A DNA stretch of 60,252 nt from CAZEGI01 sp964512105 (GCA_964512105.1 CAZEGI010000004.1:1-60252); one strand, 5' to 3'; counted from the stretch's first letter, positions 44,100 to 52,553 are shown. The notes: generated from the sequence alone by a model not told the origin. Made by a program: numbers and translations.

Positions 44100-44396
44100 T
44101 TTTACTTTAAACCTTGTCACCGGGCCCTCATCGGCCCATTGTGTTTTATTTTTTCAAGACCATCGAGCGAAGCGAAGATGAGCAAGAGGCTTTGCCTCTT
44201 GTCTCAGACAAGACCATAGGTCTTGCTGATGGTCTCTGTTTTGGTCAGCGCAAAACTGCTTTGCAGTTTTGGCTCCGAACGAAGCGTAGCTTCGTTGGAC
44301 ACAAAATCTTCGATTTTGCTGTCCCAAAAGTGCTTAGCACTTTTGCGTAACCTTTTGTTAAAAGGTTGTTGTACTATCATTTTTACTTTAAACCTT
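44088..44396. repeat. 28-bp direct repeat flanking the rpoB'-rpoA insertion
   Basis: 44088-44115 and 44369-44396 are identical. Each copy spans the rpoB' stop and rpoA start region. This shows that the ~253 bp between the copies was inserted, or arose by duplication, at a formerly tight gene junction. Confidence 0.9.
44116..44368. repeat. Array of perfect 3-nt-loop hairpins between rpoB' and rpoA
   Basis: Seven perfect stems, each closed by 3 nt: 44183-44201 (8 bp), 44209-44225 (7 bp), 44251-44271 (9 bp), 44278-44296 (8 bp), 44302-44318 (7 bp), 44325-44345 (9 bp) and 44349-44367 (8 bp). Five start with CAAAA, CAAGA or the like. An outer 8-bp pair (44157-44164 with 44228-44235) encloses the first two. 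No coding frame here looks real. It would fold strongly in RNA or extrude as cruciforms. Confidence 0.9.
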
Positions 44397-46193
44397 ATCG
44401 CTCAACCTCAATTTTGGGTAGATACACATACCCATGAGCTCGTTCAAGAGCAGTTTGAAGGCGTATGCGATTTCAACGTTGTGCGTCGGCACTTCGCCGC
44501 ATATCGGGCATCTAACAGTTCTCTGCTCGTAATCCCTGAGCGCGATTAAACCGCATTTCGAGCAGACAGGAACCATAACGCGGTCCGATTCGTCAAGCAA
44601 GCGGTCCTTGAGCATCATTGCTGCCCCGTGCCCGATAAGACAGTCGCGCTCCATTTCTCCGAATCTCAAACCGCCCTCGCGTGCACGGCCCTCGGTCGGC
44701 TGTCTCGTCAGCATCTGCACGGGACCGCGGGACCTTGCATGAAGTTTGTTCGCGACCATGTGGTGCAGCTTCTGGTAGTATATAACACCGATGAAAATCT
44801 CGGCCTCAAAACGCTCGCCTGTTGAGCCGTCGTACATAACCTCCTTGCCGCTGTCACTGAAACCGGTCTTCTTTAGCGATTTCCGGAGTTCGTCTTCGGA
44901 TTCATTGTCGAATGCAGTTCCGTTCACGAATCTTCCTTCTAATGATGCAACCTTTCCGCCTATCATCTCAAGGACATGGCCAATGGTCATTCTCGATGGT
45001 ATTGCGTGCGGGTTTATTATGAGGTCCGGAACAACGCCGTCCTTTGTGAATGGCATGTCCTCCTGTGGGACTATCAGGCCGACAACGCCCTTCTGTCCGT
45101 GCCTTGACGCGAACTTGTCCCCGAGTTCGGGAACGCGCTGGCTTCGCACCCTTACCTTCGCGAGTTTGTGTCCCTCGGTCGTTTCGGTAAGGAGCACGCA
45201 ATCTACCGTGCCAGATTCCATCTGTCTCACTGTCGTTGACGTTTCCCTCCTGCGCTCCTCGACAATACCGTAAGGCCCGATTTCCTCGAGGAATCGCGGT
45301 GGTGATGTTTTCCCTATGAGGACTTCACCCACATCAACGTCTGCCTCGGGAATTATCAGACCGTCGGCATCCAGCTTTGCATAGGTCTCCTCGGATTGTG
45401 TGCCATCAACCTTTCCGAGCGGTATCTCAAAGAGGTCGCGCTGTCCCGAAGGATAAGTTCGTTCTTCGGTGACATATGTTCGATAGAATGTCGAACGCCC
45501 GAGACCGCGCTCAACAGCGCTCTTGTTCAGGATTACCGCATCCTCCATGTTGTAACCGGCATATGACATGACAGCAACAACGAAATTCTGACCCGCAGGT
45601 CTTTTTTCGTAGTTCAGAACCTGGGTTATGTCCGTCTGAACCAACGGCATCTGAGGAGTATGAAGCACATTCGACCTGCTGTCAAGCCGTGAGTAGTAAT
45701 TTGACGAGTATATCCCCAGACTCTGCTTCGCCATAGCGGCAGCCATCGTTACTCTTGGGGATGAGTTGAATTCAGGGTAAGGCGCAAAGCCGGCGCTTAA
45801 CCCCAGAATCATGGATGGAACGAGCTCGAGATGCGTGTGCTCCTTTGTGAGTTCGTCCCTGGTTACCGCGATGTACGCGTTCTCCTCTTCTTCGGCATCC
45901 ACATATTCAACCACACCTTCGTTTATCAAGTCCTGCAGTGCTATCCTTCCGTTCTTCAGCTGCTCTTCGTGTCTTAAGGTGAGTTTCGGTTTTCCGTCCT
46001 CGACAACTATCAACGGTCTTAAAACCCTGCCCCTGTCGGTGTATATCTGAACCTCATTGTTTTCCTCGCGGTAGCTTATAGATGCGGTGCGCGGCAGCTT
46101 GCCTTCTCTTCTCAGGTTTCTCAACCTTTCTGCAAGTCCCTCTGGTCGCGAATGTTCCCCCATCAGCCTGCCGTTAAGATAAACGCTTGCCAT
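44388..46193 (-). CDS. rpoB1: DNA-directed RNA polymerase subunit B' (C-terminal half of B)
   Basis: 601 aa. Covers the catalytic/hybrid-binding half of subunit B: YAGYNMEDAVILNKSAVERGLG, KFASRHGQKGVVGLIVPQEDMPF, GLRFGEMERDCLIGHGAAMMLKDRL and a C-terminal zinc CSKCGLIAL...CPICG. Its start overlaps the rpoB'' stop by one base (TAATG). Confidence 0.96.
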   Translation of the reverse strand: MASVYLNGRLMGEHSRPEGLAERLRNLRREGKLPRTASISYREENNEVQIYTDRGRVLRPLIVVEDGKPKLTLRHEEQLKNGRIALQDLINEGVVEYVDAEEEENAYIAVTRDELTKEHTHLELVPSMILGLSAGFAPYPEFNSSPRVTMAAAMAKQSLGIYSSNYYSRLDSRSNVLHTPQMPLVQTDITQVLNYEKRPAGQNFVVAVMSYAGYNMEDAVILNKSAVERGLGRSTFYRTYVTEERTYPSGQRDLFEIPLGKVDGTQSEETYAKLDADGLIIPEADVDVGEVLIGKTSPPRFLEEIGPYGIVEERRRETSTTVRQMESGTVDCVLLTETTEGHKLAKVRVRSQRVPELGDKFASRHGQKGVVGLIVPQEDMPFTKDGVVPDLIINPHAIPSRMTIGHVLEMIGGKVASLEGRFVNGTAFDNESEDELRKSLKKTGFSDSGKEVMYDGSTGERFEAEIFIGVIYYQKLHHMVANKLHARSRGPVQMLTRQPTEGRAREGGLRFGEMERDCLIGHGAAMMLKDRLLDESDRVMVPVCSKCGLIALRDYEQRTVRCPICGEVPTHNVEIAYAFKLLLNELMGMCIYPKLRLSDKV

Positions 46194-47689
46194 TATTGAA
46201 CCCCAAACTTATTCAGATACTCCTCGATGTTGCCCTCATCTTCCTCCGTTGATATGAACGCCCCAACCGCAAGATTCTTCACGAGACCGCAGTTCTGCCC
46301 CTCCGGGGTTTCGTTCGGGCATATCCTCCCCCACTGCGTCGGGTGTAAATCCCTCGCTTCAAAGTGTGGGTGGCTCCTGCTCAGGAGTGATGAAACACGC
46401 CGCCTGTGCGCGATATCCGAAAGATGATTGGTCCTGTCGAGAACCTGGCTCACGCCGCTTCTTCCGCCTGTCCAGTTCCCTGTTGCAAGTGCGTAATCAA
46501 TGCTCTCGCTGAGATTGTTGCTCCTTACAGCGGTTCTTATGTTTGGAGACCTTCTTCTTGCGTGCTGCTTCTCGAGCTGGTACTTGATGTCACGGGCGAT
46601 TTTGTTGAAGCTCACCCTGAACAGTTCCTGCATCAAATCGCCTGCCAGACGCAATCTCTTGTTCGAGTAGTGGTCTTTATCATCAACCTCCCTCGAACCG
46701 GAATCAAGCTCAAGAACTTTCTTTGCCATTATGCCGAGGTAGATTGCTTTTTTCTTTCTGTCTGCCTCGGTGTTGCCTATGTGCGGTAGCAGGAAGTTGT
46801 TGACAACCTGGTTCGCTCTCGTAACCTGATACTGCTTCGCATGCCCAGCACCCGCAATCTTCCCGAGGTAATCGAACGCATCGTCGTTCGACATGTTCCT
46901 GAGTTCGAGGTTGAGCAAAACTTCCAGCCTCGTCTTGTCATCGAACAGCGAGAGTATTTCCCTGTCGCTAAGACCAAGGGCTTTCATCAGTATTGTGAGA
47001 GAAATCCTGCGCGGGATTCCCGGAAACGCGACGAAGAGCGTTCCGCTTGCAGACTCGCGCTTTTCCACTGTTATGCGGGACCTGAATCCCTGTCTCACGG
47101 AAAAAACCTTCGCTATTATGACGTCCTTCCCCGTAACGACCTCCTTTGTCGTTACGATTCTGTTGGGCGCAAGGTCCTCAACGATTATAAGCGAGCGCTC
47201 CGTGCCGTTTATTATGAAATATCCGCCCGGGTCTTCAAGGTCCTCGCCGGCATCCACCAATTTCTTTTTGTCCAGACCGTTGAGCCTGCATATCTTGGAT
47301 TTTAGCATTATCGGCAGGTAGCCGATTTCCACGAGGGTTTTTTTGCCGTTTTCCACGAACTCGAGAACGATGGGTGCAGCGTAGGTGAGGTTCCTCAGCC
47401 TGCACTCGAACGGATACGTGTGCAGAAACTGCCTTATGTTTTCCTGCGTCTGTGGAGTCAACTCCTTAAAATCTGTTGAGAAAAACTGCTTGAGGTCCTT
47501 TTCATCCTTTACGTACTTCGGAAGTCCGACCCATATCTCGCCCATGTCCAAGGAGTAATCATCAATCTCGACGTCTATGGTGCCCTTCTCATCTATTACC
47601 TCTTGAAGACCTTTGTCTATCAGCCTGTTAAAAGAATCGATCTGAAATTGTGTCAGATCGTCCTTTTTCATGAAATCGTATAGATGCAT
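46193..47689 (-). CDS. rpoB2: DNA-directed RNA polymerase subunit B'' (N-terminal half of B)
   Basis: 498 aa from ATG 47689, 1 nt after the rpoH stop; a TTG frame to 47707 is less likely. Contains the protrusion and lobe: CRLRNLTYAAPIVLEFVENG, YFIINGTERSLIIVEDLAPNRI, SHPHFEARDLHPTQWGRICPNETPEGQNCGLVKNLA. The break point relative to B' matches the euryarchaeal split. Confidence 0.96.
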   Translation of the reverse strand: MHLYDFMKKDDLTQFQIDSFNRLIDKGLQEVIDEKGTIDVEIDDYSLDMGEIWVGLPKYVKDEKDLKQFFSTDFKELTPQTQENIRQFLHTYPFECRLRNLTYAAPIVLEFVENGKKTLVEIGYLPIMLKSKICRLNGLDKKKLVDAGEDLEDPGGYFIINGTERSLIIVEDLAPNRIVTTKEVVTGKDVIIAKVFSVRQGFRSRITVEKRESASGTLFVAFPGIPRRISLTILMKALGLSDREILSLFDDKTRLEVLLNLELRNMSNDDAFDYLGKIAGAGHAKQYQVTRANQVVNNFLLPHIGNTEADRKKKAIYLGIMAKKVLELDSGSREVDDKDHYSNKRLRLAGDLMQELFRVSFNKIARDIKYQLEKQHARRRSPNIRTAVRSNNLSESIDYALATGNWTGGRSGVSQVLDRTNHLSDIAHRRRVSSLLSRSHPHFEARDLHPTQWGRICPNETPEGQNCGLVKNLAVGAFISTEEDEGNIEEYLNKFGVQ

Positions 47690-47690
47690 C

Positions 47691-47915
47691 CTAACCTTCG
47701 ATAACAACGCGGTGATAGTATGACTTACCGGCGGTAGAACTTTCGCGCGTTATCCGTATGACGTCGCCAATCGAGAAGTTCAGCCCTTTCAATCCGGGGT
47801 CGGTGAACCTTATCTTGGGCAGTTCGTTTTTGGTAACGTTGAATTGCTTTAGCACTTCCGCAGCGCTCTTTTCGTCAAGTACCTCGTGTTTCGGAACCAA
47901 TATGTTTTCGCTCAA
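47691..47915 (-). CDS. rpoH: DNA-directed RNA polymerase subunit H (Rpb5-like)
   Basis: 74 aa from a TTG start at 47915 with GGGG upstream. LVPKHEVLDEKSAAEVLKQF, PKIRFTDPGLKGL and GDVIRITRESSTAGKSYYHRVV are diagnostic. It heads the rpoH-B''-B'-A-eL30-nusA string. Confidence 0.93.
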   Translation of the reverse strand: MSENILVPKHEVLDEKSAAEVLKQFNVTKNELPKIRFTDPGLKGLNFSIGDVIRITRESSTAGKSYYHRVVIEG

Positions 47916-47960
47916 TTTAACCCCAAGAAAAAGTGTGTAAACAAGAAATTATGTAAGATG

Positions 47961-47972
47961 AGTATAAAAAGG
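47961..47972 (-). promoter_or_regulatory. TATA box of the RNA polymerase operon
   Basis: CTTTTTATACT on the minus strand lies about 50 nt before the rpoH start. That predicts a leader of ~25 nt. Confidence 0.6.
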
Positions 47973-48004
47973 TTACTATTCTGGGTTTTTCCGGGTTTTC
48001 GGGC

Positions 48005-48895
48005 CTAACCGCTGTAAATCTCCCGTATAACGTCCGTGGTTGTGACGATGCCCAAAAGTTTTCCATCATCAACCACGGGGAATCCGCCCAGGTTTGTTTT
48101 CTTCACAAGCGTTGAAACGGCGGACAAATCCTGCTCCGGGTTCATCGTTATTATCTCGGTTTCCATTATCTCGTTCACCCGCGTGCTGAGGTTTTCCTCC
48201 GCATTTACTCCCTTGAAGTTGCCTTTCTCCAGAAAGCCGAGAACATCAAAGACCGTAACGATGCCCGTCAGTCTGTCTTCCTGTATCACCGGCAGTCTCC
48301 TCAGCCGGTTTCTCACCATTATCTTTGAAACGTCTGACAGCATCATGCCCGCGCTTGAGGTTATGCACTTTTTCTGCATGGCATCCTTGACCTTTATCCC
48401 GAAGTTCGTGGCGCTCGGCAGAATGTCCCGCTCCGTCACTATGGCCACCACCTCTCTGCTTTTCCCGTCCTTCACCACCGGAATGGCCGAGGTGTGTTTT
48501 TTCAGGATTATGTCCACGACCTCATCCACCTGCGCCCCGCTGTCCACGAACTGCGCATCCGCCATTATCTTGCCTATCGGGCAGTTTATTGCGGCAAGAA
48601 AATTCCCCTTGTAATCCTTTTCTATGATGTTGTACTTCTCCCCGCCGCCAAGAAAATCCAGAATGTCAATAGCGACAGCAAGGCCCTCAAGCCTGTTCGT
48701 GCCCGCATCCACGACGGGAATCCTCCTGAAGTCGTTTTTTCGCATAATCTGGGCAACGTTCCGGATGGTGTTCGCACGATGCGTAGTGACAACATTTTTT
48801 TCGGCGATAGCCATCACATCCCCTTCGTGCTTCGCCTTCCTGCTGCTGAATTTTTTAGAACCAAGATCCCTCGGAGCGCGTTTGCGGTAAACCAT
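48005..48895 (-). CDS. Protein with four CBS domains
   Basis: 296 aa from ATG 48895, with GGGAG just upstream; longer frames overlap the aldolase gene. The basic N-terminus (VYRKRAPRDLGSKKFSSRKAKHEGD) precedes four CBS repeats (about residues 28-85, 105-165, 172-225, 240-293), i.e. two Bateman modules. It probably senses adenylates. It follows the aldolase gene in an operon. Confidence 0.88.
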   Translation of the reverse strand: MVYRKRAPRDLGSKKFSSRKAKHEGDVMAIAEKNVVTTHRANTIRNVAQIMRKNDFRRIPVVDAGTNRLEGLAVAIDILDFLGGGEKYNIIEKDYKGNFLAAINCPIGKIMADAQFVDSGAQVDEVVDIILKKHTSAIPVVKDGKSREVVAIVTERDILPSATNFGIKVKDAMQKKCITSSAGMMLSDVSKIMVRNRLRRLPVIQEDRLTGIVTVFDVLGFLEKGNFKGVNAEENLSTRVNEIMETEIITMNPEQDLSAVSTLVKKTNLGGFPVVDDGKLLGIVTTTDVIREIYSG

Positions 48896-48900
48896 CTCCC

Positions 48901-49662
48901 TCACTTCCTGTGGACAATCCTGCACAATTTCCTTGTTATATCCACCCTGTTCTTTGCCTGGAACACGTTCCTTCCTATGGATATTCCTGCAGCGCCGCAA
49001 TCCATGGCGTCCTTGACCATCTTTAGCAGGGCTTCCTCGCTGTCAATCTTCGGGCCGCCTGCAATAACCACAGGAGCATGACATCCGTCTATAACCTCCT
49101 TGAAGCTCTTCTTATCTCCGGTATAAACGGTCTTTATTATGTCCGCCCCCAGTTCTGCACCAAGTCTCGCAATGTGCTTTACGTACTTCGGATCGTGCTC
49201 GTTCTTTATGTCCTTTCCCCTCGGGTACATCATCGCCAGAAGCGGCATGGCGTACTCGTCGCATTTCTTCGAGATGAAACCCAAATCGTTAAGCATCTGG
49301 CTCTCGTTTTCAGCCCCGATGTTTATGTGCACCGAAACCGCATCCGCTCCAAGCCGTACCGCTTCCTTTACCGTGCAAACCAGAACCTTGTTGTTCGGGT
49401 CAGGCCCGAGCGATGTTCCGGCACTCAGATGAATGATCAGCCCGATGTCCTTTCCGTAACCCCTGTGGCCGTAGCGCACCATCCCCTTGTGCATCAAAAC
49501 CGCATCCGCTCCGCCTTCTGCAACGTCGTTTATTGTCTTTGTAAGGTCCACTAAACCGGCTATAGGGCCGACGCTAACTCCATGGTCCATGGGCACAATA
49601 ACCGTTTTCCCCGACTCCCGATTCATTATACGCTCGATGCGTATTTTCTTACCAATCAACAT
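48901..49662 (-). CDS. Class I aldolase family: ADH synthase / fructose-bisphosphate aldolase
   Basis: 253 aa of the DhnA/FbaB barrel family. VIVPMDHGVSVGPI and the Schiff-base Lys in ADIIKTVYTGD are present, with the phosphate loops VIAGGPK and GISIGRNVFQ. In archaea these are either fructose-1,6-bisphosphate aldolase or 2-amino-3,7-dideoxy-D-threo-hept-6-ulosonate synthase (first step of the alternative shikimate route); I cannot separate them by eye. It has a GGTGGG Shine-Dalgarno. Confidence 0.85.
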   Translation of the reverse strand: MLIGKKIRIERIMNRESGKTVIVPMDHGVSVGPIAGLVDLTKTINDVAEGGADAVLMHKGMVRYGHRGYGKDIGLIIHLSAGTSLGPDPNNKVLVCTVKEAVRLGADAVSVHINIGAENESQMLNDLGFISKKCDEYAMPLLAMMYPRGKDIKNEHDPKYVKHIARLGAELGADIIKTVYTGDKKSFKEVIDGCHAPVVIAGGPKIDSEEALLKMVKDAMDCGAAGISIGRNVFQAKNRVDITRKLCRIVHRK

Positions 49663-49736
49663 TTTCCCACCATGAGGCTATAGACCTCATCTAAGGTAAA
49701 ATTAATGGTTTTTCTTGTTAAAAAACCACCAAATCT

Positions 49737-50528
49737 TTAGGCATCGCACCACCCCTCCGCAACTACGTCGTGCCTGTGTATCGACTCCTGCGAAACCACC
49801 TTCGCCCGTATCCGGCAGTTCCTGAACTTCCTTTTCGCGTTGCTTATGATTTCCCTGCACACGTCCTCGACGAACTTCGGTTTTTTGTATATTTCCCGGA
49901 CCACCGCGGATTCGTCCTCTGTCTTCAGTATTGTATATACTTTAGACGAAAACGAACTTTCAACGCATTTTATCATGTCCTCGAGTTCAGCCGGATTTTC
50001 GTATGCGGTTTCGAGCTCGAGAGTTCCAACCGCGCGCTGGATGTGCGGTTTGCCCACGTGTTCCATTGAGTGCGGGCATGCCGTATTCCCCACAACATCC
50101 ACCCTGAGAATTTTCGTAAACCTGCCGTTGTTCTTCACCAGCTTGACAAAAATGTCGTGGCACTCCATGGTTTTTTTCCGCGTCGCTGGTGTTTTCCGCT
50201 CAACCACAAGCTCCGTCCTCATCGAGATTTCGGCCTTTTTGTGGGAGTGCTTCTGCTCCAGTTTTTTCAGGATTTTTCTCTCAAGCTCCTCGAACGAGGA
50301 GTATTTCTTTCCGGTTTCCGCCTCTATGACCTCGGTTATGGATTCAACCAACCGGCTCATGTGCGCCCCTTTCCTGCCCCTGTCCAGGTCGATGGTCAGC
50401 TCAATGGTCGGGACAAACCTGTACTCGTGCCCCTTCCACCTTGTAACCACAAGCGTCCGCAGGTTGGTGATGCCAACACGCTCAAGGTTCTCTGCAACAT
50501 CCGGTTTTCTATCCTGCAAGTCCCTCAT
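49737..50528 (-). CDS. mptA: GTP cyclohydrolase MptA/FolE2 type
   Basis: 263 aa. The family signature CPHSMEHVGKPHIQRA carries the metal-binding Cys, with further motifs in FVPTIELTIDLDRGRKGAHMSR and the C-terminal SQESIHRHDVVAEG. It opens GTP to feed 7-deazaguanine (preQ0) or methanopterin synthesis. The context with queE, queC and queD favours preQ0 and archaeosine. It overlaps the queE stop by 4 nt. Confidence 0.92.
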   Translation of the reverse strand: MRDLQDRKPDVAENLERVGITNLRTLVVTRWKGHEYRFVPTIELTIDLDRGRKGAHMSRLVESITEVIEAETGKKYSSFEELERKILKKLEQKHSHKKAEISMRTELVVERKTPATRKKTMECHDIFVKLVKNNGRFTKILRVDVVGNTACPHSMEHVGKPHIQRAVGTLELETAYENPAELEDMIKCVESSFSSKVYTILKTEDESAVVREIYKKPKFVEDVCREIISNAKRKFRNCRIRAKVVSQESIHRHDVVAEGWCDA

Positions 50529-51139
50529 TTCAGCCCCGCCAGTTTGTGCAGTTGAGGCAGAATCCGCACTCTCAGTTTATCTGCCATAATCTTTTCCGAA
50601 AGCCACTTCAGGTTGGTTCCTCCAAGCGGCTGAAATATCACGTCCACGTCCGGCTTTATCTTCGGCAGAAGTTTTTTCGCAAAGTGGTAATCGTTCTCTC
50701 CCGCAATTATGACTTTCACCTGGTCCTTCTTTTTCAGTTTTTTTAGCAAATTCGAATCGCTCTCCTCTCCAGAACTTGGGGGCTTTACATCAAAGGAAAC
50801 GCAATCCACCGTGTCGAAGATTTCCTTGTCGTATAATGTTCCGTTAGTTTCCATGACGATTTCGTATTTTTCTTTTTTCAGTTTTTTTACCAGATGTTTC
50901 AGCTCCGCTCTTTGCATCATGGGCTCGCCGCCCGTAATGCATACGCTTTTCAACCCGGATTTTTTTAATTTTTTTAATATTTCACTTACATCCATCTCAG
51001 TGCCCTCGCCCTCCCTCGCGTATCGGGTGTCGCACCAGCTGCATTCCAAGTTGCATCCCTGTAAGCGCACAAAAACCTGCGGCTTTCCGATGTATTTTCC
51101 CTCGCCCTGAATGCTCACAAAAATCTCGTTCACCTTCAT
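50525..51139 (-). CDS. queE: 7-carboxy-7-deazaguanine synthase
   Basis: 204 aa. Radical SAM enzyme that contracts CPH4 to 7-carboxy-7-deazaguanine. IFVSIQGEGKYIGKPQVFVRLQGCNLECSWCDT gives the substrate loop and CxxxCxxC cluster. CITGGEPMMQ is the SAM-binding GGE motif. It overlaps queC by 4 nt. Confidence 0.94.
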   Translation of the reverse strand: MKVNEIFVSIQGEGKYIGKPQVFVRLQGCNLECSWCDTRYAREGEGTEMDVSEILKKLKKSGLKSVCITGGEPMMQRAELKHLVKKLKKEKYEIVMETNGTLYDKEIFDTVDCVSFDVKPPSSGEESDSNLLKKLKKKDQVKVIIAGENDYHFAKKLLPKIKPDVDVIFQPLGGTNLKWLSEKIMADKLRVRILPQLHKLAGLK

Positions 51140-51807
51140 TTTTTTACCCCCAGCGGGTCCTTAAGCCCCGCCTCCTTGAAACCTTTTGCTCGCAAAACGC
51201 ACGAATCGCACCTTCCGCATGGTTTTTTTTCGCCGCGGTAGCAGCTCCATGTGAATTCAAAGGGGACTTTCAACTCCTTGCCCCTCTCTACAATCTCTTT
51301 TTTTGAAAAATTTATCACCGGGGTTTCTATCCGGATTTTTTTGCCTTCGACCGCGCGCTTTGTCGCGAAATTCGCAAGTTTCCGGAACGCGTCAAAATAC
51401 TCCGGCCTGCAGTCCGGGTATCCTGAGTAATCGACCGCGTTCGCACCTATAAAAATCGCATCAGCTTTTTTCACTTCTGCATAAGCAAGAGCATAACTCA
51501 GCAAAATCGTATTCCGCGCAGGAACGTAAGTTGGGGGAATTCCCCCACCTCCCGCTTTCGGAACTTTTATGTCCGCGGTCAATGCGCTCCCTCCGAATTC
51601 TCGTAAATTTATTTTCATTATTTTATGCTCCTTCACATTCAACCACTTTGCGATTTTTCTTGCACACCCAATTTCTTTTGAATGCCTTTGCTCGTAATCA
51701 AAAGTGAGCGCATAAATCTCGCATCCTTTTTCTTTTGCAATCGCTGCCGTGACCGCTGAATCCATACCTCCTGAAATCAGGCAGACCGCTCTTCCACTTC
51801 CACCCAT
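51136..51807 (-). CDS. queC: 7-cyano-7-deazaguanine synthase
   Basis: 223 aa from ATG 51807, overlapping the queD end by 31 nt. Converts carboxydeazaguanine to preQ0 with ATP and ammonia. The PP-loop AVCLISGGMDSAVTAAIAKEKG and the zinc set CYRGEKKPCGRCDSC are diagnostic. Confidence 0.94.
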   Translation of the reverse strand: MGGSGRAVCLISGGMDSAVTAAIAKEKGCEIYALTFDYEQRHSKEIGCARKIAKWLNVKEHKIMKINLREFGGSALTADIKVPKAGGGGIPPTYVPARNTILLSYALAYAEVKKADAIFIGANAVDYSGYPDCRPEYFDAFRKLANFATKRAVEGKKIRIETPVINFSKKEIVERGKELKVPFEFTWSCYRGEKKPCGRCDSCVLRAKGFKEAGLKDPLGVKK

Positions 51808-52124
51808 TTTCCCCGCCCTTCCCAGAGTTTCACCGAACTTACGTTCACTCTTCCTTTCAGTTCGTTGAAAATCCACTGCGCAATGTTTTCCGCCGTCGGA
51901 TTTTTGAAAATTTTGTTTAAATCCTTATGGTCGAGTTTTTCAATGATATTCTCACTCACAATCCTTTTTATTTTTTCAAAATCGAGAACCATGCCATTTT
52001 TTCCTGCTCTGCCTTTCACAACGACCTCAAGTTTGTACGTGTGCCCATGCACGTCCTCGCACTTGCCCTTGTAATCCGGCAGGTGGTGCGCGGCATCGAA
52101 GTAAAATTCCCTACATATCTTCAT
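51777..52124 (-). CDS. queD: 6-carboxytetrahydropterin synthase (QueD)
   Basis: 115 aa. FYFDAAHHLPDY and VHGHTYKLEVVV give the zinc-binding His residues. The C-terminal TAENIAQWIFNELK and VKLWEG motifs fit the 6-pyruvoyltetrahydropterin synthase fold. It is the second step of preQ0 synthesis. It follows the regulator gene with a 4-nt overlap. Confidence 0.93.
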   Translation of the reverse strand: MKICREFYFDAAHHLPDYKGKCEDVHGHTYKLEVVVKGRAGKNGMVLDFEKIKRIVSENIIEKLDHKDLNKIFKNPTAENIAQWIFNELKGRVNVSSVKLWEGRGKWVEVEERSA

Positions 52125-52294
52125 TTTTCCTTGACCCTCCCGTGTCTTTTGTCGATTTCGTCAAGCTGGTCCAGAAGCTTCCTGCACGCCGTCCGGACTG
52201 CATCCGAAAGGTTCACGAACTTCTTGTTGTCCCCGATGTGCACCCGCAAATCATCGAGGATTTCCTGCGGAACTTCAACACTTATGCGAGGCAT
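52121..52294 (-). CDS. Ribbon-helix-helix regulator heading the preQ0 operon
   Basis: 57 aa from ATG 52294 (a GTG at 52303 is possible). MPRISVEVPQEILDDLRVHIGDNKKFVNLSDAVRTACRKLLDQL is a CopG-type strand-helix-helix. It overlaps queD by 4 nt and its promoter holds a perfect palindrome, suggesting autoregulation of the queD-queC-queE-mptA operon. An alternative is a solitary antitoxin-like protein. Confidence 0.8.
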   Translation of the reverse strand: MPRISVEVPQEILDDLRVHIGDNKKFVNLSDAVRTACRKLLDQLDEIDKRHGRVKEK

Positions 52295-52324
52295 TACAAA
52301 CACCCATCGTTTTCATTTGTTTGT

Positions 52325-52352
52325 AAGTTATACTTCACCGTAGGTGAAGTAT
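52325..52352 (-). promoter_or_regulatory. Promoter with perfect palindrome before the regulator
   Basis: ATACTTCACC and GGTGAAGTAT (52330-52352) flank a GTA centre. One arm overlaps a TATA-like GTATAACTT (52325-52333, minus strand), 35 nt before the ATG. A dimeric repressor bound here would block transcription factor access. Confidence 0.6.
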
Positions 52353-52428
52353 CTATTTTTATGATGAGGATATTATTGTGGTAATATTCAGATATTATAT
52401 AAGTGTAAAGAGTATAAAAATGGGTTTT

Positions 52429-52463
52429 GTTAACAAATCGGCTGTTAACCAGCGGTTGTTAAC
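52429..52463. repeat. Three GTTAAC sites at 14-15 nt spacing
   Basis: GTTAAC occurs at 52429-52434, 52444-52449 and 52458-52463, and a CGGTTG half-like unit follows. The regular spacing about 40-70 nt upstream of a TATA box at 52502 suggests an operator array for the small transcript. The rest of the 52304-52645 spacer is otherwise AT-rich. Confidence 0.45.
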
Positions 52464-52501
52464 CGACGGTTGATATCTACATTTTTATGCAAAAAAATTC
52501 A

Positions 52502-52509
52502 CTATAAAT
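52502..52509 (+). promoter_or_regulatory. TATA box of the 11-codon ORF transcript
   Basis: CTATAAAT, about 50 nt before the ATG at 52554. That predicts a leader of ~23 nt that includes the GGAGGTGAT Shine-Dalgarno. Confidence 0.6.
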
Positions 52510-52553
52510 AACACACAAACGAGACAAGATAAAGATTAAAGGAGGTGATAAAT

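Noticed and set aside
44116..44368. Hairpin array considered as a CRISPR array
   Set aside because: Stems differ in sequence and there are no constant repeats with unique spacers, and no cas genes nearby.
44223..44549. Frames across the hairpin array and rpoB' end
   Set aside because: They cross perfect inverted repeats and run antisense into rpoB'; no support as proteins.
49676..49695. ATGAGG...CCTCAT inverted repeat before the aldolase gene
   Set aside because: Only 6-bp arms with a 7-nt loop; chance is likely.
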